Source: Betaproteobacteria bacterium (lineage in GTDB: Bacteria > Pseudomonadota > Gammaproteobacteria > Burkholderiales > Burkholderiaceae_C). Taken from it: 8,296 bases of DNA. Below are positions 6,399-8,296 of this stretch, piece after piece; the stretch's first letter is position 1; each line of letters begins with the position of its first letter. The stretch is from positions 1-8,296 of the forward strand of contig JANXLW010000001.1 in NCBI GenBank assembly GCA_025354965.1, written 5' to 3'. The translations under genes and the position numbers were made by a program. The notes beneath the pieces were generated by a model. It searched no databases, had not been told where the DNA came from, and worked only from the letters and a program-made list of their open reading frames with translations.

Positions 6399-7306
6399 CA
6401 AGCCAACCTCTTGTTCAAAATCGCCGTCGCCGCACGCGAATTGGGCTTGCGTTGCAGAAAATCACTGATGAACTTGCCGGCATCAATCAACTGGTCCAGG
6501 TCAATGCCGGTGGCTATGCCCATGCCGTTCAGCAGGTACACCACATCTTCGCTGGCCACATTGCCGGTAGCGCCCTTGGCATAGGGGCAGCCGCCAAGGC
6601 CTGCCACCGACGTGTCAAACTGCCAGATACCCATCTCCATCGCAGCCAGCGTATTGGCCAAGGCCTGACCATAGGTATCGTGAAAATGTCCGGAAACATC
6701 GTCGATATCGAAATGCTGCAATGTTGCCTCCAGCGCGCGCTGTACTTTGAGCGGTGTGCCGACGCCGATGGTATCGGCGACACCCACATGCTGTACGCCA
6801 ATGCCCTTCATCAAGGCAGCCAGGTAGGCCACCCGTTCAGGGGCGATATCGCCCTCATACGGACAACCCACTGCGCACGACATGGCACCGCGCACGAAGA
6901 TACCAATATTGCGAGCCGCCTGCACTACCGGCGCGAAGCGCTCGATGCTCTGGGCGATGGAGCAGTTGATGTTCTTCTGGCTGAAGGCTTCGCTGGCGGC
7001 ACCGAACACCACAATCTCGTCGGGCTTTGACTTTAACGCCGCCTCAAAACCCTGCAGATTGGGCGTCAGCACCGAATAGCGCACGCCGGGCTTGCGCTGG
7101 ATTCCGGCCATCACTTCGTCGTTGTCCGCCATCTGCGGCACCCACTTCGGCGACACGAAACTGGTGACTTCGATCTCTTGCAATCCGGCGTCCTGCAACC
7201 GGTGCACCAACTCGATCTTGACGGCCGCAGGTACCGCCTGCTTTTCGTTTTGCAGACCGTCACGTGGGCCGACTTCAACCAGTTTGACTCGGGAAGGGAT
7301 GCTCAT
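6398..7306 (-). CDS. mvaB: Hydroxymethylglutaryl-CoA lyase
   Basis: A 302-residue TIM-barrel lyase that cleaves HMG-CoA to acetoacetate and acetyl-CoA, the last step of leucine catabolism. It has VEVGPRDGLQNE (10-21) with the Arg15-Asp16 catalytic pair, Glu46 in EIEVTSFVSPKWVPQ (44-58), the metal-binding histidines of GHFHDTYG (His207, His209), and the signature SVAGLGGCPYAKGATGNVAS (233-252) with the active-site-loop Cys240, followed by EDV. Length and all motifs match full, soluble bacterial enzymes. The ATG at 7306 has GAGGA seven bases upstream. It lies 33 bases after the ghrA-like gene and overlaps the YbaK-DUF1289 gene by one base. In many betaproteobacteria the lyase sits with isovaleryl-CoA dehydrogenase and methylcrotonyl-CoA carboxylase genes. 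None of those is visible here, so this copy is either detached from the leucine cluster or a second paralogue. Function is assigned with high confidence. Confidence 0.95.
   Translation of the reverse strand: MSIPSRVKLVEVGPRDGLQNEKQAVPAAVKIELVHRLQDAGLQEIEVTSFVSPKWVPQMADNDEVMAGIQRKPGVRYSVLTPNLQGFEAALKSKPDEIVVFGAASEAFSQKNINCSIAQSIERFAPVVQAARNIGIFVRGAMSCAVGCPYEGDIAPERVAYLAALMKGIGVQHVGVADTIGVGTPLKVQRALEATLQHFDIDDVSGHFHDTYGQALANTLAAMEMGIWQFDTSVAGLGGCPYAKGATGNVASEDVVYLLNGMGIATGIDLDQLIDAGKFISDFLQRKPNSRAATAILNKRLA
6407..6412 (-). promoter_or_regulatory. Ribosome binding site deciding the YbaK-DUF1289 start
   Basis: AAGAGG on the minus strand, within the last codons of the lyase gene, lies 8 bases before ATG 6398. 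It is the best Shine-Dalgarno match near this gene. It supports translation from ATG 6398, so the repeat-encoded N-terminus would be part of the protein. Confidence 0.6.
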
Positions 7307-7313
7307 CTACGTT

Positions 7314-7318
7314 TCCTC
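7314..7318 (-). promoter_or_regulatory. Ribosome binding site of the HMG-CoA lyase gene
   Basis: GAGGA on the minus strand stands 7 bases before the ATG at 7306, the strongest Shine-Dalgarno arrangement in the window. It fixes the lyase start, and it lies in the 33-base gap after the reductase gene. Confidence 0.7.
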
Positions 7319-7339
7319 AATTGAAAGACTTGGCCACCC

Positions 7340-8260
7340 TCAGTAGCCGCGCACAGTGTCAACGATACCGGCAATCGACTCACGTCGTTCCAGCGCCATG
7401 ATCTTGCCCGCAATCTGGACAATGGATTCGTCCCGCAAGGTGCGCGCCGAAGTGTGCGGTGTCACCGTAATTTTGGGGTGCTGCCAGAACGGGTGTTGTG
7501 CCGGCAAGGGCTCGGAGCGAAACACATCCAGTGTGGCGCCTGCCAGATGTCCGCTGTCGATCAGCGTGATCAAATCTTCTTCCACCAGATGCGCCCCGCG
7601 TGCCACGTTGATGATGTAGCCGCCACGCTGCAGTTGTGACAAGGTTTCCAGCCGCATGATGTCGCGGGTATCCGGTGTAAGGGGCAGCAGATTCACCAGC
7701 ACCTTGGTTGCCGCCAGAAAGTCCTTGAATTGTGCGGTGCCGGCAAAGCAGCACACGCCGGCTATGGCTTTGACGGAGCGGCTCCAGCCCAGTACCGAAA
7801 AATCAAACTGCTTGAGCGCTTTGGCAACGCGCTCGCCCAGCACGCCCAAGCCCATCACGCCGACCGGGAAATCTGCGCGCTCACTTGGCTTGCGGTAAGA
7901 CCATTTTCCCGCGTTCACATCGGCTTCGTAGCCATCAAACTCGCGAAAATGCCGGATCACTGCGTGGCACACATACTCGGCCATCTGCACCGACATACCG
8001 GCGTCATCGAGTCGCACCACGGTGGCCTGCGCTGGCAGTCGCAGTTTCAGCAGCGCGTCCACCCCGGCGCCAATATTAAACACGCCTTTGAGTTGCGGCT
8101 GCTCGTCAAAAAACTGTTGCGGCGGCGCCCAGACCACCGCATGGTCAGCCGGCGCGGCGCCCGGTTGCCAGAGGTCCACCTGGGCCTCCGGCAAGGCCGC
8201 GCGCAGGCCAGCCAGCCAGGGCTCGGCGTTGGTCTCGGCGCAACAAAAAGTGATTTTCAT
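7340..8260 (-). CDS. ghrA: Glyoxylate/hydroxypyruvate reductase A-like D-2-hydroxyacid dehydrogenase
   Basis: A 306-residue cytosolic NAD(P)H-dependent enzyme of the D-isomer-specific 2-hydroxyacid dehydrogenase family, closest in layout to GhrA, which reduces glyoxylate to glycolate and hydroxypyruvate to glycerate. The Rossmann motif VGVMGLGVLG (133-142) shows GxGxxG. Catalytic residues are Arg221 in NVARG, Glu250 in SEPLP and His269 in TPHTSA. LVNLLPLTPDTRDIM (188-202) and the substrate-side loop FNIGAGVDALL (61-71) are also typical. GhrA length is about 310, so the protein is complete. I chose ATG 8260 rather than the TTG at 8269 because MKITFCC is a natural start of the first strand; no strong Shine-Dalgarno sequence precedes either. 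This is the first operon gene visible, and its promoter would lie beyond the right edge. A broader 2-oxoacid reductase specificity is possible. Confidence 0.92.
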   Translation of the reverse strand: MKITFCCAETNAEPWLAGLRAALPEAQVDLWQPGAAPADHAVVWAPPQQFFDEQPQLKGVFNIGAGVDALLKLRLPAQATVVRLDDAGMSVQMAEYVCHAVIRHFREFDGYEADVNAGKWSYRKPSERADFPVGVMGLGVLGERVAKALKQFDFSVLGWSRSVKAIAGVCCFAGTAQFKDFLAATKVLVNLLPLTPDTRDIMRLETLSQLQRGGYIINVARGAHLVEEDLITLIDSGHLAGATLDVFRSEPLPAQHPFWQHPKITVTPHTSARTLRDESIVQIAGKIMALERRESIAGIVDTVRGY

Positions 8261-8270
8261 GGGCGCCAAG

Positions 8271-8288
8271 CGTAACCGGCGTAACTGG
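8271..8288. repeat. Two tandem 9-bp repeats upstream of the ghrA-like gene
   Basis: CGTAACCGG is followed directly by CGTAACTGG, two units differing at one base, 11 to 28 bases upstream of the ATG at 8260. They lie in the 5' untranslated or promoter region of the operon. Two short units can arise by chance. The window ends 8 bases further on, so more units or a promoter cannot be checked. Confidence 0.35.
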
Positions 8289-8296
8289 TCTTAGGC

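Noticed and set aside
7730..8275. Plus-strand open frame antisense to the ghrA-like gene
   Set aside because: Low-complexity His/Arg/Gln-rich shadow. The minus strand shows every catalytic residue of the reductase.

Overview
This looks like chromosomal DNA of a betaproteobacterium, most likely Burkholderiales and close to the Comamonadaceae (Rhodoferax/Polaromonas type). That placement is judged from the protein sequences and the moderately high GC content; no database search was possible. Eight protein genes are supported and they fill the window almost without gaps. I found no rRNA, tRNA, CRISPR array or insertion sequence, and no stretch over 300 bases lacks a gene.

Left part (about 1-2511). 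A small plus-strand gene with a BRO-N-like fold may be cut by the window edge. It converges on a minus-strand major facilitator (MFS) transporter. The transporter is transcribed divergently from a plus-strand tyrosine-phosphatase-family gene, with 129 bases between the two proposed starts. That gap holds a small inverted repeat and a possible -10 box so close to the phosphatase start that its mRNA may be leaderless.

Right part (8260 down to 2558). Six minus-strand genes run head to tail and look like one operon: ghrA-like reductase, HMG-CoA lyase, a YbaK-type deacylase fused to a DUF1289 cysteine module, a 2-hydroxychromene-2-carboxylate isomerase-like DsbA-fold protein, a large cNMP/CBS/DUF294 nucleotidyltransferase, and a DEDDh 3'-5' exonuclease. 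The junctions in order are a 33-nt gap, 1-nt overlap, 4-nt overlap, 12-nt gap and 1-nt overlap. The operon promoter lies beyond the right edge. No convincing terminator is visible between the operon end and the convergent phosphatase gene.

The first four operon genes fit small-molecule (carboxylic and keto acid) metabolism and translation quality control. The last two form a translationally coupled sensor-nucleotidyltransferase plus exonuclease pair, which is the best candidate here for a poorly understood system. The clearest structural oddity is a dispersed-type palindromic repeat lying inside the 5' coding region of the YbaK-DUF1289 gene, where it supplies most of a non-homologous N-terminal extension.
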